NCBI RefSeq assembly: GCF_032854445.1
Contig: NC_088297.1
Location: 24,933,127 to 24,997,126, forward strand
Direction of reading: 5' to 3'
From: Liolophura sinensis
Taxonomy: Eukaryota; Mollusca; Polyplacophora; Chitonida; Chitonidae
Length of the DNA: 64,000 nt
The notes beneath the pieces were generated by a model that ran no database searches, had not been told where the DNA came from, and saw nothing but the letters and a program-made list of their open reading frames with translations. Position 1 is the stretch's first letter. Each line of letters opens with the position of its first letter. A program made the translations under genes and the position numbers. Shown piece after piece: positions 61,010 to 64,000 of this stretch.

Positions 61010-61765
61010 TGGTGGCGAGTTAGAGGTATGATAGAAGTCTCACTCATGGTGAGCTAGTGGCATGCTAGAAGCCTGTTAGAGTTATCCTGATGGCATTCTA
61101 GAAATTTACTGGAGGTGTATTCAAGGTGAGCTAGTGGCATGCTAGAAGCCTTCTAGAGGTGTCTTAAGTAAATGAGTCGCACGCTATGAGTCAGCTCAAG
61201 TTGTCTTTATGGTGGTTTAGCGGCATTCTACAAGTCTACTAGAGGCGTGCTTATGGTGAGATAGTGACATGATAGATACTAGAGGTCTACTAGAGGTATC
61301 CTTTTGGCGAACTAGTGGCATGTTAGAGGTCTGCTAGAGAGACTCATGGTGACGTAGTGGCATGCTACACGGCTACTAGCCTCATGTTAAGTTGGATGCA
61401 TGCCATACGCCTGCTGTTGGTGTGCTCATGGTGAGCTAGAGACATGCTAGAAGCCTTCAACAGGTGTCTTCGTGGTGATCTTGTGGCATGCTAGAAGCCT
61501 GCTGTTGGTGTCTTCGTGGTGAGCTAGAGACATCATACAAGCTCTCAACAGGTGTCTTCATAGCGAACTAAAGGCATGCTAAAGGCCTGCTATAAATGTG
61601 CTCATGGTGAGCTAGAGGCATGCTAGAAACCTAATACAACTGTGACCATGGTGGACTAGTGGCATGCTAGAAAACCCGCTACAATTGTGATCATGGTGAG
61701 CTAGTGCCATGCTAGAAACCCGCTACAATTGTGATCATGGTGAGATAGTGGCATGCTAGATATAA
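61010..61765. repeat. Degenerate 43-bp array, right block
   Basis: Same unit family as the block at 58.8-59.8 kb (CATGGTGAGCTAGTGGCATG, CTAGAAGCCTGC). It ends against the 3' boundary of the Penelope-like element. Confidence 0.8.
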
Positions 61766-61769
61766 GCGT

Positions 61770-64000
61770 CAAGTCCGACATTCCTATACCATTCGTAGTC
61801 CGTAAAGGGCGTTCCAAGTCGATAATCGCAAGATCCATTTCCACAACAAAGTCCGTGAATAAATTCGTTCGTAGTCCGTGAATGAGTTCCATGTCAAATA
61901 ACAGCTAAACAAGTATCTCAGTCGCGCTTTCATTGCAACTGTTCATAAAGGCATCATGCTGATGTAATTAGCATGGCTACCTATACGGCCCCTAGCCCCA
62001 GGTTAAGCGGTATTAGATACAGTTTGAAAATGACAAGCGTTACACACCCTAACCTACCAGATATATGATTCAAACGTAACGGACGATTACGTCTTTCCCG
62101 TTAATATGTAAAGATTTCATGCTGCAAGAGGCGACATCAATGATGTTACACATGACATACAAGATAGACTGTTACACTGGGCAACCAGCGCCATCTATGT
62201 TGTTAAATACCATGTACGTGATAGATATGTACATAGGGATAACAGCGCAGTCTATGTGGTTGATCACAATGCAGATCGCCAGAGATTCTGAACGCTCTGT
62301 CCATACCTGCCAACGAGTGTTATATTCATTGTAAAATTTGAGAAACTTAGAATGAAGGCGTTTGATGGAGTATCCTTGACATACTAGTTTTTGGACTAAC
62401 AATTTGTGACGCAGATTAAAGTCATCACAATTAACGCAAGATCTGACAAATGCTACTAGGCGAGATATGTATACGCTATATGCAGGACCCTTTGGTATAT
62501 TGCTATCTAAATAAGGATAATTTACAATATCAAAATTGAAATTATGCCTTTTGTCGTAAAGGCGGCGTGAAAGGAGATCTTGTCCGTCTTTGTACAGATA
62601 TAGATCCAAATAAGATGTACCATCAGGACTATCTGTTGTCTCCTTTAAATCCAATGAAGGCGGATAGATTTCCTTCACAGCTTCAGCAATATGGGGATTA
62701 TTTAACGCCATCAGTATACCGCTTGGTAAATGAAAAGGATCGAGCTTTAAAGATATTACTTTTACGTAATTTCTGCATATAGTCGTATTCATATGAAAAC
62801 AGGTATAGGTCTGCCAAAAGAGGCGCACAGTTGGTACCCACTGGAATACCTATGCACTGTTGGTAAATGGTATCTCCGAATTTCACATAGATGTTATTAA
62901 TGAGAAATTCAAGTAATTCAATAAATAATGTAACATCCCATGAGTGGTAACCTTTATAAAGAGTAGAACTAAAGAAAGCCTTATTGCTTCTGACGTTAAT
63001 ATAACGGTGACTAGTTTTAGTAAATACCGAGACAATTAACGACGACATTCTTTCAATAAGATCTTTGTGAGGATTCGTAGTATAGAGAGTAGAGAAATCC
63101 CATGTGGATACGTCTTTGTACGGTATATGCATATGAGCATCGAGTTCTTCTGTAAGACGTTTGGAGTTGTTAAGAATCCACATGCAGTTGACACCTGAAT
63201 TTTTTGTTATGGCACAACAATACTTATTCCAAAATGACTTTACTTCTTGTAACGCTCTCGTCAGTAGGGTTGACAAGAGTTTGGTGGTACAGCTTCTTGA
63301 ACCTGCAATAAATCGAACCTTGTATGGGGATTTGTGCATTTTAGGAAACCAGTAAAGTTGTGGTATTTCTGTGTGACGGGTAGGTATATTTATGCGCCTT
63401 TATTTAAGAACGGTTTTGTGTTTGTTAAATAGTTCCTCCAGAGTACATGTAGTAGAATACGTGGATGTCGTTGTGGATGCACATAGCTCTTGAACAAGAA
63501 TTTGATAATAATAATTCTTGCAAATAAAGATGACATTATTAGGAGCCTTGTCTGCTACAGTGATGACAAATTTACTATGAAGGTCAGCGAGTGTTTCTTG
63601 CACAGTGGGATCCTTCAGAACCTGTTTAACTTTAGGTAGAGCATCAATGTCTAGGCGGTGTATAGTTAAACTAACTTTCTTTTTGACAATCTCAAGCCAA
63701 TCGTTAAGTACCGAAGAATCCAATTTCTCCCGTTTTGACCATTTTTTAATATACTCCACACTTCTTGCATGTTACCAAGTAAATACAATTGGGACACAAT
63801 ACAACTTAAGTTAACGTAGGAATTAACAGAATAACATTTACCAGTCAGTGAGGAAATAAAAGTGGCGGATGTATCAAATGATGGACATGTAAGACAATCG
63901 TTATGTCCACATTTAGAAATAGTTAAATGTTTGCTTTGGGAATTCAATGTCAAACAATCGTTTAGTTGGACAGAACACGGTTTGGTGGAAATACCATGTT
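61770..64000 (-). mobile_element. Decayed Penelope-like retroelement, Naiad type, running off the right edge
   Basis: Minus-strand reading gives, in order: a cysteine motif (CGHNDCLTC, near 63905), the first strand of a GIY-YIG endonuclease, a linker (63759-63400) and a reverse transcriptase (63339-62698, then 62828-62172 in another frame). The core contains YWFPKMHKSPYKVRFIAG and IGIPVGTNCAPLLADLYL. An endonuclease upstream of the reverse transcriptase is the permuted order described for Naiad/Chlamys Penelope-like elements. Breaks seen: the endonuclease is frameshifted and cut short after its first strand, one in-frame TAA lies near 63399, and the catalytic box reads YTDG followed by a frameshift instead of Y-x-D-D. 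The region 61770-62171 is the 3' untranslated part, which also occurs at 3.1-3.5 kb. This copy cannot encode an active enzyme. Confidence 0.8.

Overview
The window is animal nuclear DNA, most likely from a mollusc or another lophotrochozoan. The evidence is short GT-AG exons separated by kilobase introns, many tRNA-derived SINE copies with AAAT-type tails, a Penelope-like retroelement with its endonuclease upstream of the reverse transcriptase, and no operon-like packing. By eye, about a third of the window is tandem minisatellite DNA. Most long open frames are by-products of repeat units whose length is a multiple of three. A run of exactly 200 N (34715-34914) is an assembly gap, probably of placeholder length.

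Two multi-exon genes can be read, both on the minus strand. The main one is a vesicular polyamine transporter-like gene of the major facilitator superfamily (SLC18B1-like). Its coding exons run from 44537 down to 25135. Twelve exons are read in full with consistent splice phases. They encode eleven of the twelve expected membrane helices; the exon for helix 6 falls in the N gap, with perhaps 29 bases of its 3' end visible beside it. A probable non-coding first exon lies near 48.7 kb beside a TCTCGCGAGA promoter motif. The second gene (gene A, 14862 down to 7328, continuing off the left side) encodes an acidic, serine-rich, probably disordered N-terminus of unknown function.

Layout: 1-4.6 kb holds minisatellites, a TA microsatellite, degenerate dispersed repeats and a broken Penelope-like copy. 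4.6-14.9 kb holds gene A, with its introns filled by 37-, 69-, 81-, 61- and 30-bp arrays. 15-25 kb holds SINEs, a pair of MITEs and a 2-kb 32-bp array. 25.1-48.8 kb is the transporter gene, whose introns hold arrays of 102/105, 159, about 20, 44, 72 and 88 bp, SINEs and a Tc1/mariner-like remnant. 48.8-61.8 kb is gene-poor with SINEs and arrays. 61.8-64 kb is a decayed Penelope-like element running off the right edge.

The most unusual feature is that the 88-bp array (about 23 copies) and the 72-bp array (about 29 copies) inside the transporter gene are built from the 3' part of the adjacent coding exon plus its 5' splice site. Each true donor is therefore followed by tens of near-identical decoy donors. 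The roughly 20-bp array at the gap edge may be a third example.
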